The position numbers and the translations under genes are program-made. A DNA stretch of 64,000 bases from Physcomitrium patens (lineage: Eukaryota; Streptophyta; Bryopsida; Funariales; Funariaceae), in NCBI RefSeq assembly GCF_000002425.4, contig NC_037258.1, positions 833,719 through 897,718 on the forward strand, given 5' to 3'. The notes under the pieces are model-generated. The model was not told where the DNA came from. It worked only from the letters and a program-made list of their open reading frames with translations, and made no database searches. Numbering within the stretch: position 1 is the stretch's first letter; every line of letters starts with the position of its first letter. Shown here one piece after another: positions 26,466 through 38,626 of the stretch.

Positions 26466-27390
26466 CACTACTGCCGCTGCTTCAACTGCGCTGTGCAAGC
26501 TGCTGAAGGTGGAGATGGCGGACGAGTCGAGGCGGACAATGTTGCTGCTACTGCATCAAGAGTGTGGATGTCACACACCATGAAGACACCTGAACTGCAC
26601 GACAAGTCTGGGAACAGATTGAGATGGAGTTGCAAGGACAGTAACCCTTGCTCCAGATTGGAGCCTAGCAGATAAGATGGCGTGGGATTGGGTGCGTGCG
26701 TCCGAGCCAACTGCAACCGCTCGTGGCCCTCCTCCAATATTCGTCACTGCTACTGCTGCTGCTGCGTGCCCTCATGGATGAACGTTGCTTCCAGCTGTGA
26801 TTTGTCTTCATTCTTGCTCACATTCCTGCTTTGTTGCATCATTGATTGCGTCGACACAAGAATCTGGTTCGAGTCGAGCCTCCATGCATCACTGCGTAGC
26901 CGATGCTGGTAATTTGGTGATGATAGAACAACGATAGCTCCATGGCTGGACATTTCAGATAGTTCGTGGAAATATGTGCACTGTTATCGTGGGATATATT
27001 TCTATCCTCGAGTGACCTCGTGGTTTGCAAATTATGGCCGTTAGTGGCCGAATTGGCTGAAGGGGATTTGAATGCCCCCAACCTTGAGATTTGGTACGAT
27101 GATTTGTAGCAAATGGAATTCTCAGGGACATCAGATGATAGACGAGGCCATACATCAAAGGTTCGCTTTCGTTATCATTGAATCCATTTCGGGATGAGCC
27201 CATCTTAGTTAGTGTCGATCAACCCACCATTCCTCGTTGGCCAATCGGTGCGTTCCGGGTGACCTGAAATCTCACCAACAACCGAAGAAAAAACGAAAAA
27301 GTCTTGATGTATACCATAAGGCCGGGATCCCTGTGGCTGAAGTAGAACCACACAGAGTGAGTGCTACAGTTTCAGCTACAATAATGATGG
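26466..27390. promoter_or_regulatory. psaD upstream region
   Basis: This interval lies between the psaD start codon (minus strand) and the first possible exon of the plus-strand gene to the right. It must contain the psaD promoter and 5' UTR. No light-response element could be named with confidence from sequence alone. Confidence 0.4.
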
Positions 27391-27393
27391 GTT

Positions 27394-28610
27394 TCAGCCG
27401 CAACCAAGATTTTGGTTTTGTATCAATCACGTCTTGCGTTGTGACCATTGCGCTGACTGCGATGCACAGTATTTTCAGGGAAAATCGTGGCACACTGTAT
27501 TGGATTTGTTGTTGTCGAATGTGTCACTGCCCTGCAAAACCGTGTTCCTGTCCTTGCATCAAGCAGATTGTCAACAAGGGGGCAGCTGGAGGGTTAGGTG
27601 ACGCAATCCTGTTACGGGGGAGTAAAAAATCAAAAAGTTCCACAACCATTATGAATCGGAATTGGTTGTGCTTGATCAACAGTGCTCATTAATCCGTCGA
27701 TGCAACACTGTAGCTGTCGAATCGCGATGAAATCTCTATCATCTCTTCCTAAAGGTGACTCACTAAACCCTAATTATGTGGATTGTGGATGTGCGTGTGG
27801 AGTGCACAGACCCCACCGGGCTGCGGATGATGTGCTCGACACCAACTGCAACACAATGTTTTGCGGCGAGAACATGGAAGAATCTTTCAGCTTGGGCCCA
27901 GTATGCGCGTCAAATGTTGCTCATTCTGCATAACCGCCTTCACGTCTACCATAGGGGATATCCGGTCCTAATTCACAAAGAGGCCGCGTGAAAACATTTC
28001 GCTGTTCCATTTCACACGGACAAGTGAAGCAAGTCAACCTACGTGCGTAATACTACAGGAGAAATCGATTAGAAAAAGCAGACACATTTTAGAAACCTTC
28101 GATGGATTGAAATGCAAAGAGGACAATTGTTCACTAACTTGAAATCCATTGCATGGAAAGTGGGTTGCAGCATCCGGTTACATTTCGAGACATCGAACCG
28201 TGGAGGACACTGCAAGGCTATGAAGTTAACTGAGCATTGCACATGACGCGTGAGATTGCTTGGGGTATGCGAAATTCAGTTTGAGATAGCACGTTTTCAA
28301 GGACAACCATTTGAAACATTGTGGAGGAGAATTGAGTAAGAACGATCACTACTCAGTCTGATCTCCGAGACTTTTTGGTGACAACCATCTTGTGAGCCAT
28401 GCCAGACTTCATGGTTGCACGTAGCTACAACCTTTGAAATCATGCTTGACCTTCATTTATTTTACAAAAACATCAAAACACACCAAAACACTATACACGT
28501 GGAGATTTGAATGCAGAGACACAATCATCCATTCATCTGTTCCTTTAGAGTTAGCTTTTCTTTATCAAACGAGAACGGCACCACATGTAATGCATTAGGT
28601 TTCGTTAGGA
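27394..28610 (+). other. Possible upstream exons of the unidentified gene at 28.6-30.06 kb
   Basis: A plus frame from about 27394 to 27603 follows a TTTCAG acceptor and reads FCINHVLRCDHCADCDAQYF, then WHTVLDLLLSN. The CxxCxxC pattern looks metal-binding. A second region, 27770-27990, is open in two frames; one reads CTDPTGLRMMC and later ARTWKNLSAWAQYARQ. I could not link these to each other or to the downstream exons with certainty, so the 5' part of the gene remains undefined. Confidence 0.3.
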
Positions 28611-28659
28611 TTGGCTCAAACATATTTATACATATCTTTTTTTCGAAATGTGGGCATCG

Positions 28660-30064
28660 TGTTCTCCGTTTCACACTTCCAAGTGCCGAAACACCCCAAG
28701 GGTCTGGACTGGTGGCGGGTCTACAAAAGTGACTCCAAAGTCGCATCCTCCGCGTTTTCGTCATTCGGCGTCCTTGGCAACGCGTCCCATCCCCCAGGAG
28801 TAGGCGACAGGCTGGTATTGTCCAAATGCGGTAAGAAACCTCTTAGATTCGTAATCCTCCTGGGAGCTATTTATAGAGGGGCTCATCTTTACAGCAATCC
28901 CACTCGCACAATCCAGCATGAGCACATTCGCAGGCCCATACTTCCAAGTTATGTCGAGGGAATGTGATCTGGTCCGGGAACAGAGGTCCCCGTATGTATG
29001 CAGATCTCTTCCGTCTTCGTTGATGCACAGCGGTTGAATAGACAAATTTGAGTACCATAATCATAGCGACTTCCTGTTTCTATTCATTGCTCATACGTTT
29101 GTTCAACGAACTTCACTTGGTGGATATGCTGCTCGTGTCATGCCCATCCTGTTGATAGACCTTCGAACAAGATCATGCTTCTGGAATCCTTCTTGGTTGA
29201 GTGGGTGTTGAAGTTTGCTCAGCTGGCTTCTGGGTGGACCGAGTTTTTCTATAAAAAAGCAGGTATTTCACAGTGCTGTGGAGGGGTGTGGAGTGTGTGC
29301 TTGAAGTATATTTTGGAATGCTACAGTCTGACGTACCTTTGCAGAAATCCATGACACATTCGTAACACGGTCGAACCTTTTTGAGCAGCTGGAAATCTGG
29401 AGAGATGAATGGTTGCCCTCAGAAGGAACCCACAAGGCCATCGTTCTAGGACACAAGCCGGACTCGAAAGAAATGTGTGCATCCCTAGGTGCTTCCTCGA
29501 GACGCAAATCTTCACAGTTAAGTGTTGTGGTATCTTTGCAGAGACCCAGCATTAATGGCCGTTGCCATGAACTGAGAACCAAAGGTCCTGAGGAGCACCC
29601 ATGACGCACTCCTCCCTCCTCACCGGGGGCAAGCAACACGCAGCTTGATAGGAGAGGAGGGAGCTTCTCTTCCACAAGATCAATGCGAGGTTGGTTTTGT
29701 ATGTCCAGTGTCTGTCAATGTCGTTGATGGTGATGCGCTTGTATCTCGAAAGGACCATTCGTGAGGGAATGGTGTCGTCGTGTTACAAGCCCATCACCCT
29801 CAACGACATGACCCGCCTGTTTCATACTCCACCAAACCTCGCTCCCAATTCTGCTGCAGCAGGTCCAGATTCACGACACCCCAGGGGACAACAGTCACAA
29901 AAGCAGGTATGCAAAATAATCTGTTTTGCTAGAGAATTAATGAATGAATGATGTGCAGGAGAATCGAAGTAAAACTCATTGTGCAAGCTCCTTACATGTC
30001 AACCACCACCTTATGTACACTAACAGTAATGGGTTCCTATTTACAATCCCAATTGCAGGGCTGA
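28660..30064 (+). CDS. Unidentified protein, at least six exons (5' end not resolved)
   Basis: Exons ending or spanning ...-28830, 28895-28991, 29159-29262, 29345-29529, 29709-29906 and 30059-30064 join with matching phases (1, 2, 1, 0, 0). Each has a GT donor and an AG acceptor. That agreement across five introns is hard to get by chance. The protein has patches DWWRVYKSDSKVASSAFSSF, then PPGVGDRLVLSKC, then STFAGPYFQVMSRE, then LLESFLVEWVLKFAQLASGW, then a charged helix FEQLEIWRDEWLP. It ends with a polar Pro/Ser/Gln tail. I do not recognise the family. The stop (TGA, 30062-30064) comes one codon into the last exon. Possible earlier exons lie at 27.4-28.0 kb. Confidence 0.55.
29711..29822. 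repeat. Imperfect inverted repeat inside an exon
   Basis: GTCAATGTCGTTGATGGTGATGCGCTTGTA near the left end pairs with the reverse complement of the bases near 29784-29815 at roughly 85% over about 30 bases, with the centre near 29768. In both directions the reading gives YK-x-IT-x-ND-like peptides. It lies within a predicted exon of the unidentified gene, so the mRNA could fold here. Confidence 0.6.
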
Positions 30065-30361
30065 AAGAGTGAGATGAGGAATATCAATCAGTGAGGAATG
30101 TGCGGCGGTGAGGTTCAATCGTCGCCCTGGCAGGCATGAAAGAGATGGGATCCACCGACATGGATGTCGGTAGAGGTGCCGATCTTCATCACCGACATTA
30201 GATTCAAGCCATTTTGTGTGTGGAATTTGGGCATTGTCGAAATTTCAAGTGGCGCTCTCTGCACTTGCATGATTCAATCATGTTGCTTTCTTCTCATGCG
30301 AAGTCTGTCCGCATTCAGCGATGTGTGTGTGAGTGTGTTTTTCTTTTCAATGTGCGTGAAT

Positions 30362-30384
30362 CTATATATATATATATATATATA
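30362..30384. repeat. (TA)n microsatellite
   Basis: This is an uninterrupted TA tract between the end of the unidentified gene and the long-TIR element. Confidence 0.9.
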
Positions 30385-30660
30385 CATACATATTTATGTA
30401 TTTTTTTATTTATTTATGTGTTGTGTAATGTAAGTGAGGAATTTTCATAGGAAAAAATTGTAGGTATTAGATTTTAGAGGCATCTTTTTTGGTTGAAATC
30501 GAATATGATATTTTTTAATACTAGAGTGAAAAAAAAAATAGATTACAAAATTGAGTTGTTCATATTAAAAGATGCATTCATGTATTGTAAAGAATAATGT
30601 AAAAAACAATAAAATACTAAATATTAGATCTATATTTTGCCTTGATTGAAATATATTTTT

Positions 30661-32316
30661 GGGAAAATATCATTTGTAACTTTGAAATATGTTGACATAT
30701 TAAGAACACCTATATATTCTACTCTTGGTGATAACAAATATACCCCTCACTTTTGTGATAATTGCAAAACTACCTTTAACTTTATTCCGATTTTAGATGA
30801 ATCTGGACCCTAACCGGGTGCAGTGCAAATATGGCCTGCAAGTGTGGCGATTTCCAGATAATATCAAATTGAAACTACATGGAGATGTTTGAAACAGTGA
30901 TATTACTCGCCATATGTTGTCTTTACCCAGTTCATTAGAATTACACTAGCTTCATTTTAGAAATTGATTCTACGGCTCTTTGTGCTGGCTCATATTCGGC
31001 ATTCTTGTTTGCTCTTTTCAAGCTATTTTATTTGAAGTTTGTTTTCACATTGTTGTGGATGATTTGAAGATGCTTAGTTTGAGCGTTTGCATTTTGACTA
31101 CAAAGTGGGAGTGTCTGAGTAACATTGACACAGGTCAGAGACATATCTTTCACAGTGAAGGTGTTCATTTATATCAATTCTGTTCAAGTCAAGTCAAGAG
31201 ATGCCTTGAAGTAAGGCGTTGAATTGTATAGTACTCTTTTCAGTTACTTAGATTTGAAGATAAATCTGGGGAATCACTGGTAAAAGTTTTTTTTGTTATG
31301 TTTGTTTGTGTTATGGAAGGAACTTTGAAAAGAAATGGTCATTAGCCCTAAGATTGATGAATAGTTGAATTTGACGAATTACCAGACCGTAAATGATTTT
31401 CATGTATATATATATATATATATATATATAAGAGTACATTTGCCTGTGTGTGTTCACATTCGACCTTTATAGGAATCATTCAGGTTTCATGAAAAGTAGG
31501 TGAAGTGAATTCCCTTCTAGAATGGAAGCTTGGTAGACTGACATTAACAGCACGAGAGAGAAAAAGCTTCGCCGATGCACACATGGCGCATGCAAACATT
31601 TGCATACTCAAATGTAGGTTACAACTCGCTGAGTTGTACACACAGACCTCGATGATCTTCATTTGTTCCACTTAAAGGTGACGGCGTATGTTTCGTAGAA
31701 AGAAAATAAAGCACAGCATGGGCAAAGAATTTAATCAAGTGTCAAACGTGATCTCAGTTTTAGCATGTTTCGCGGGTGCTATACAATTGTCTTGTAAAAG
31801 CTGCAAGCTTGGATGGACCCCGGCTTGCAAAACGATTACTCGAGCGACATCGGTCTCAGCGTGGCCATCCTGCCGATGTCGTGCGTGGAGACGGATCCGA
31901 GGTCACGCCCCGACGTGAAACAGATCAACTTCGCGTTGTCAAAGTTGTCCAGTGCGTCGCAGGAGTGGCAAACGTCTTCCCGATACTCGAACCACCCCAT
32001 CAAAGCTCGCTGATCATTCAGATACGGTGTCTAGACTTTTTCCATCCGCATGCTCGAATTCTGTACAGACGCACCTCGAGGATTGTACGCCGCGATCGAT
32101 TTTGCCGTTAGGCGTCGCGTATTTGGGGATACACTTGCGAGGCCAGACTTACACGGCACACGGTTTGGGTCCAGGATTCCATTAAAATGGGAATAAAGTT
32201 ATATCTTATCAAACTCAAGGTAGTTTTGCAATTATCACAAAAGTGAGGGGTATATTTGCTATTAGGGGTATTTTTGATATTTCAACATAATTCATGGGTA
32301 CAAATCATATTTTTCC
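30661..32316. mobile_element. Long-TIR DNA element (Mutator-like, non-autonomous) carrying a kinase gene fragment
   Basis: The first ~186 bases (30661-30846) and the last ~188 (32129-32316) are inverted copies of each other. Blocks include ATACCCCTCACTTTTGTGAT and AATTGCAAAACTACCTT, then AACTTTATTCC and the TGGCCT(C)GCAAGTGT end. TATATTTTT precedes the left end and TATATTTTA follows the right end, so a 9-bp target duplication with one change is likely. Long inverted ends plus about 9-bp duplications are the hallmark of Mutator-like elements. No transposase is visible in the 1.3 kb interior, which is GC-richer than its surroundings. The interior holds a (TA)n tract (31405-31431) and the 3' end of a receptor-kinase gene, so it resembles a Pack-MULE. 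The class assignment is inference; the inverted repeats are seen directly. Confidence 0.8.
31810..32013 (+). pseudogene. C-terminal kinase fragment of a receptor-like kinase (LysM-RLK type likely)
   Basis: The plus frame from 31813 reads MDPGLQNDYSSDIGLSVAIL, then CVETDPRSRPDVKQINFALS, then SSASQEWQTSS, and ends at a TGA. This is kinase subdomain XI (C-x4-DP-x2-RP) followed by a short tail. The residues after the kinase core resemble LysM/CERK1-type receptor kinases, but the exact subfamily is inferred. No catalytic lobes are present. The fragment sits inside the long-TIR element, probably captured from a cellular gene. Its reading frame is intact through the natural stop, so capture or exaptation is not very old. 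Confidence 0.7.
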
Positions 32317-33243
32317 TATATTTTATAGAGCCTTCCAAGTAAGAAATATGCTTTTTGTGAATGTAAAATATGTTTATGTGGTAATCCTACAATAATAATA
32401 ATTATTACATCAAGAGAAAAAATATTAAATTAAATTAAATTAAATTAGAGAAGTTATCCACTGACCAACTGTCAAAATTAGAGACAAATGTAGGTGTATA
32501 TAAAATCAAAATAAAAAAATGTTATTAGAAAAAAATAAACTAGTTCTTAAAAAGTATATTGAACAAAGAAATTAAATTTTCTATCAATTGATTTTTGAAT
32601 TCTGGTTCTAAAAGTTAAAGAAGTATATCTCAATATTTTTTATGATTTTGTAGCAAGTTATTATTTTAAACAATTTTATATAATCAAAAATACTAGATAT
32701 GAAGTTTTATGCAAAATAATATAAATTTTTCTTAATATAAGAAATATGTAGCAAACTAAAACAGTTTGTGCTCATATTGTAAAAATCTAAACACATATAT
32801 TTTTTAATATTAACCAAAAAAAGAGTAAAATCATTAAATAAAAAGTGTATCTTTAAAAAAACAAGTTCTCTAAAATCAAGTTTAGGATTTAGGATTTAGA
32901 GATTAGTGATTTAATAAATCAAATAGTTATAAAGCATATATTAAACATTAAAAATATTTTAAGTATAAAAATCCCAAATCAATAATACATTCCAAAGTTA
33001 TATTTGAATAATTTTTGTCATATAAAAATATACCTTACAATATTATTCAACTAAAAGAAATTAAATGTGCTCATGACAACATAGTTTTTCTTCTAAATAT
33101 TATTCAATTATCAATCAAAAAATTTAGTCTTAATTTATTTTAGATAACATCTTATAGTTTTAAAGTAGATAAAAAATCTTGTGGAATTAAATTTCTTTCT
33201 AATATTTTAAAAAAATTAAGAACTATTAAGACAAATCTAAAAT

Positions 33244-33277
<34 letters not shown>

Positions 33278-33973
33278 AAAATATTCTAGGAAACTAGATT
33301 TTTTCTAATTTAAAAATTGACTTTGAAAAAAAATCTCAACCACCCCTTGGATTAATCTACAATCTATTACATAATATATACAAAATTTATAAAGAGTGCG
33401 TCAATTAAACAACTTCAAAAACTTTGTCCTTAAACAATAACTAAAACAAATATACATGTTTCTTGATTTTGTTTTTTTTAAAAAATGATTTCATTACAAA
33501 AAAAGTATAAATGTTTTTAAACACAATAAATCAAATATCCAAAAAAACTATATATTGTTTTTTAAATTAAGGTTCTTTAATCAATTCAATCAAATTAACA
33601 TTTAAAGAAGAAAATCTATAATAAGATGCATTGTGTTTTGAAAAAATATACTTTAATGTACAAAATTTGACTTTTTCTAAGACTTTATCAATTTCTACTA
33701 AATATTCATGATAGATTTTTTAAAAGTTATTGCCCTGTTCATACAATTTATTTATAAAGACAAAATGAAATAGAAAAAATATTATAAAATAAGATTTTAA
33801 GAGTTAAAATTAAAATATATTACAATAACTTTACTTATAGTGCATATTGTGCAAAAACTTTTAAGTAAAAACATAACCAATTTCTTTGTTAATAACACAT
33901 AAAAATATTTAATGATCTTAATTTCTTTTATACGTAATAAATAGCTCTTTTTTATACTGAATCATTTTAATTA

Positions 33974-34012
<39 letters not shown>

Positions 34013-35588
34013 CTAATAAAAAGAATTAATAAATTCATCCAATTTTGAAGCTATATATATATATATATATATATATAACCAATTTAGATAATTGGAAAGA
34101 TTATTTGCTACTACCCAATTTCTTTTAATAGTATAATACATTTTTTAGACAAAAAAAACTTCTTCTATTAATTAATTTATTGTATTTATATGTGAAATTT
34201 ACTTTTCAAAAATTTAAAATATTTGTGAAAAATAATTAAATTTTTTTATTTCATAAAACTACACAAAACCTTACAGATATAATTGAAAAAGTTTAATAAA
34301 ATGTGAGACTGATTTAATATTTTTCAAAAACACAATCTTAGTTCAGATTTGTGATAAGGTTCTGTTCTTTAGATTTGAAGCAACCCCAATATAAATTAGC
34401 ACGTCTAATACATTAGCAAAAATATGACAACAATGAATATATTTAAAATTTATTCTAAAATCTTAAAAATTCATAAAAGAAGGTTTTTATCTCATGTCAA
34501 AAATATTTATTTAAATCATGTATTAACTATCAAAACAATAAAAAGATGAAATATAGTAAAAAATAGTTTAAAAAAAATCTAAGTGTGTTTTAATAAAATA
34601 AAGAGCCAACAATCAATGAATGTATTGTAAATATGTTATTCTAAATTTTTCAAATAAACCACTCACAATTTTATAAGTTCTTACATTATTGTGTCAAAAA
34701 TCAAGCTGAAGATCTTTTATATTAATACTATTTTATTGATTAGAATATAAAATACAATACATTTGGTGCATTATCTATGAAAAAAAAATTTGGTCATTAG
34801 TGACATTATTGGAGGTATGTACTATATATAATAATGTTCTAAATATTTTATTTTAAGATAATTATAAATGCCTTTAAAAATAAAATAAAATAAAATAAAA
34901 TAAATCAACTAGTCTTTTTATTCAAATATATAATATCTTTGATGGTTTAAATGATTTTATAGTCACCTTTTTATAAAAATTAAAGTATATTTTCTTTTAT
35001 TTTATTTTATTCAACTTATAGTCTTATTAATCTTTATATAAATCATCTCTAAATTAAAAGGTAATGACATAAATATTTATGTTATAAAAATGAATAAAAT
35101 TAAAAAATTTATAAATTAAATAATTATAGTTTAAATTTATAATATATTTATTTTAAATAAATAAAGTTTATTAAAAAAATAATACATTTACAAGTATCTT
35201 TTGATGCATGATGCTAAAATAATAACTTCTAAATGTATATTCATATATAAAAATAACTATGAAAATATATTATAATTTAAATTAATATTATAGAAACCTT
35301 ATAACCTTCATAAAATATTTTTTATAAATAATTCAGGTAGTTCTTAATTTCTCCAATAATTTTTTTACACTCAAATCTTTATCAAATGTTTTTTATCACT
35401 TTTTTTTTTTATCATTTTTCAGATTTCTAAATAGTTTTAATTTCTTATTTTTTATTTATTTTTGTTCATTGATATGTTAATTTTTATTTAAGAAACTTTA
35501 AAAATTTTATGTCTACAATAATTTAAAATTTTAATTATTTTAAATTTCTAACAACACCTCAAAATAAAGTATCCTAAACCATTAAAGA

Positions 35589-35590
<2 letters not shown>
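32317..35590. other. AT-rich relic DNA, no gene seen
   Basis: It is very AT-rich throughout, with (TA)n tracts at 33247-33275, 33978-34009 and 34052-34077 and an (AAAAT)n run near 34877-34902. No frame longer than background and no recognisable protein were found. Confidence 0.5.
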
Positions 35591-35621
<31 letters not shown>

Positions 35622-35626
<5 letters not shown>

Positions 35627-35759
35627 AATATTACCATATGGTTTGTTCCACAAGTTAGGACTTGTGTAGCATGTAATGAAAACTCATAAACGTTCTGCCA
35701 CTCCTTTGTTTTGGTGCATTTATGTTTGCAACATGAATAAATTTCTTAATTTTTCGACA
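35622..35759 (+). repeat. 5' LTR of the copia element (138 bp)
   Basis: It starts TGTTG and ends CGACA, directly before the primer-binding site. The (TA)n tract 35590-35621 abuts its left end. Confidence 0.8.
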
Positions 35760-35775
35760 TGGTATTAAAGCCATA
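35760..35775 (+). promoter_or_regulatory. Primer-binding site (initiator Met tRNA type), decayed
   Basis: TGGTATTAAAGCC directly follows the LTR. It matches the common plant TGGTATCAGAGC site apart from changes explained by C-to-T and G-to-A. Confidence 0.75.
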
Positions 35776-38626
35776 GATGAACAAATACTATAAATAAACA
35801 AGTATTGTGAATAAAAATTATTGGATGTAAATGCTTGGATCTACAATAAATTTATATGAATTTTGTGGATAAAAATATTTAGATGTATAATAATATTGGA
35901 TGAATTTTTTAGATAAAAAAACTTTTGCAAATAAACTATTGATGTCCCGCCACTACTAAAGCCTTGCAATGGAATTGCTACTAGAGCTTTGCCATGTTGA
36001 TAAAGCATGGTACTTTTACTAGTTTTGATTTCTATTATAATCAATTCCTTCTATTGTTGGTATTATTGAAGAAGTGTTATTTTCTTCATTATAGATTGGT
36101 ATCATCTTCTTTTGTTATTGCATTTTATATGGCATTTGTTGATTGTATTTCTATTTCTACTACAAAATTTATTGTTGTTGAACAATCTTCTTGATTGTTG
36201 CTATTCCATTAGTTGTCTTGGCAATGACATCAATTTCAACCAACCATTGCATTGATTAATTAAATAAAAAGAACTATGGTACATGAACATTTGTTATGAA
36301 ATATTTGATGTGCATACATAAATTCTACATGCATGTAGATGAGACATTGAAATATTTTGCAGTTATGAATGAAAAATTAAAATAGAAGTCAAGCAAGGCA
36401 AAAGCACAAGCATTTGCAATTGATTCACATATACAAATATAATATAACAAAAGAGATGTTGGATGTTTTGGCTAAGATTCTTAAGTCCTTGGAAATTATT
36501 TTGAAATCATTTTAATAATGAAACTTTACAATTTTTAGTATGTTGATAGAAAATCTAAAGCAAATATTTTTAAAGAATTTTTTTATTTTATAAATTAGTA
36601 CATTGAATCTAGTAGTAAAATAGGCAAACAAAATATGATATTTTTTGTACTTATTGCATTGCCAAAATTATGGAAGCTGCTTATTCAATTAATTGCATAA
36701 AAAAATAAGAAAAAAATATAGATGAAAAAATATATTTTATATTTGTTAAAGAGAAGATGCAACAAAATGAGAAGACTAGTTTTTTTAATTTTCTCCTTAA
36801 TGATGTATGTAAGAGGGAAGCAAGTCTTAAGGAAGCATCATCCACAGTAAAAGTTGAAGCCCAAGATTAATAAGTCCAAAAGTAGTTATAGGATACGTGG
36901 ATAAAAAGAACATGATAAGGTAATCTAGAGTATCTTAAAACAAATTATGATAGTATAATAAGTACTAGTGTTGTTATTATTCTATCATCTAAGAGACATC
37001 ATGAGAATAACAAGTAACAATCAAAATGTTGTCTCATTCATGTTGTTATGTTTGTATTGATACTATAGTGGATATACACATCTAAGAAGATAAGATAAGT
37101 AGACTTTTCAACTTCAATGAAAATGCAACCATCTAACTTCAAGGTTATAATAGTGGCATTAATAAATCTTAAAATTTACATAAGACATATCTCATAATTT
37201 TGGATTCTAAAAGAAAACACATTCTTGTGGTTATAAAAGATGTACATGGATTCTTAGAATAAATAATACACTATTGCCAGTTGTAATCTTGTGCAAGAAA
37301 GATTGCAAGTTTAGTTTGGATACTAATAGAATTAATTGAATTATTCCTTTGGATGACTTACTCACGCAAGGCATGCTCAATTGATAAACTTACTTTATGC
37401 CTTGTAAAATTGAAGAAGTTGCTGTAATTTCTAGTTTATCTATCTTGGATTGTATATTCATTGAATAGCATGAAGCATCAGCACATGCTTCAATACACAT
37501 AAAATGAGATGCAAAGCAAATGAATAGCTTTAAAGGATTGAAGATCAAGCATAAGAAAGATAAGATAGACATACATAAATTATGCATTATTAATAAGGTC
37601 CATAGATAGTCTTTTTTAGATAAATATAAGTATATTAATAATATTTTAGATGTAATAGTTTCAAATCTTGATAAATTTAATATAACTAATTTTGGTGGAT
37701 CTAAATAATAGTCTGAAGTACTCAAAGTATTGAATTCTTGAATTATAAGTATGGTTCTCACTTTAAGGCTAAAGGCATTTATGACATGATTACTCTTACA
37801 TATATACATGAAATTATCACCATAGTAGAACATATGATATAGACCATCTTTAAAGGAGTACAAACACTTTTACACAATGCAAAGTTGGATTGTCAGTATT
37901 AAGCATTTATTGCTAAGTTTCTAAGTTGAATTCACAATTACCTTCCACTTACAAGACTTGGTAATAAAATACTACATGAAATTTTTTATAGTAAAAAATA
38001 TTATATTTATCATGCTTATTATTTAAGTTATCCTACTTAATATCACATAACAAAGAAAACGCATCAAAAACATGATGTACATGCAAAGAAGGATATTTTT
38101 GTTGGATATTTAGATGTGGCAAAAAAAAATAATATTTCTAATTAGGAAAAGAAGACAATTATTAATCATATTTTTTTAGAGAGATACCAATTTCTAAAAA
38201 CAAAAATAGAGAAGATGGAGGTTATAGAAACAAACTTGGTTTGCTTAAATCTTAATATCTATGTGAATTAAAAATATTCAAATTTCAAGCCTTGGGATTA
38301 TATGTATATAATGGATTTAGTAGAAAAATGGTTGATAAGGAGATAAATTCTATACCAACAATCTTATATTAATTATTTATATTAATAATATATTAATTGG
38401 TGACAAAAACTTTAAGAAATTTATAAAATACAAGAATAAATTATAAAACTACTACAAGATGAAAGATATTGGTGAACCTAGTTATTTCTTTTGCATTGAT
38501 TTCTTACAAGATAAGAAGAATGGTATTATTCTTATCTTGTTTAAGCCAAACTAAGTACATTTGTAAAAAATTTGAAGAATTAAAGATAAAAGATGCAAAG
38601 GCACTTATAAAATTGATGGTGCAAGG

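Noticed and set aside
29552-29758. Minus-strand RYKRITIND peptide as a third member of the small-protein family
   Set aside because: The match is limited to about nine residues and is better explained by the palindrome within a plus-strand exon.
37390-37863. 157-codon minus-strand frame
   Set aside because: It is antisense to the decayed copia integrase region; the openness comes from AT-rich decay on the other strand.
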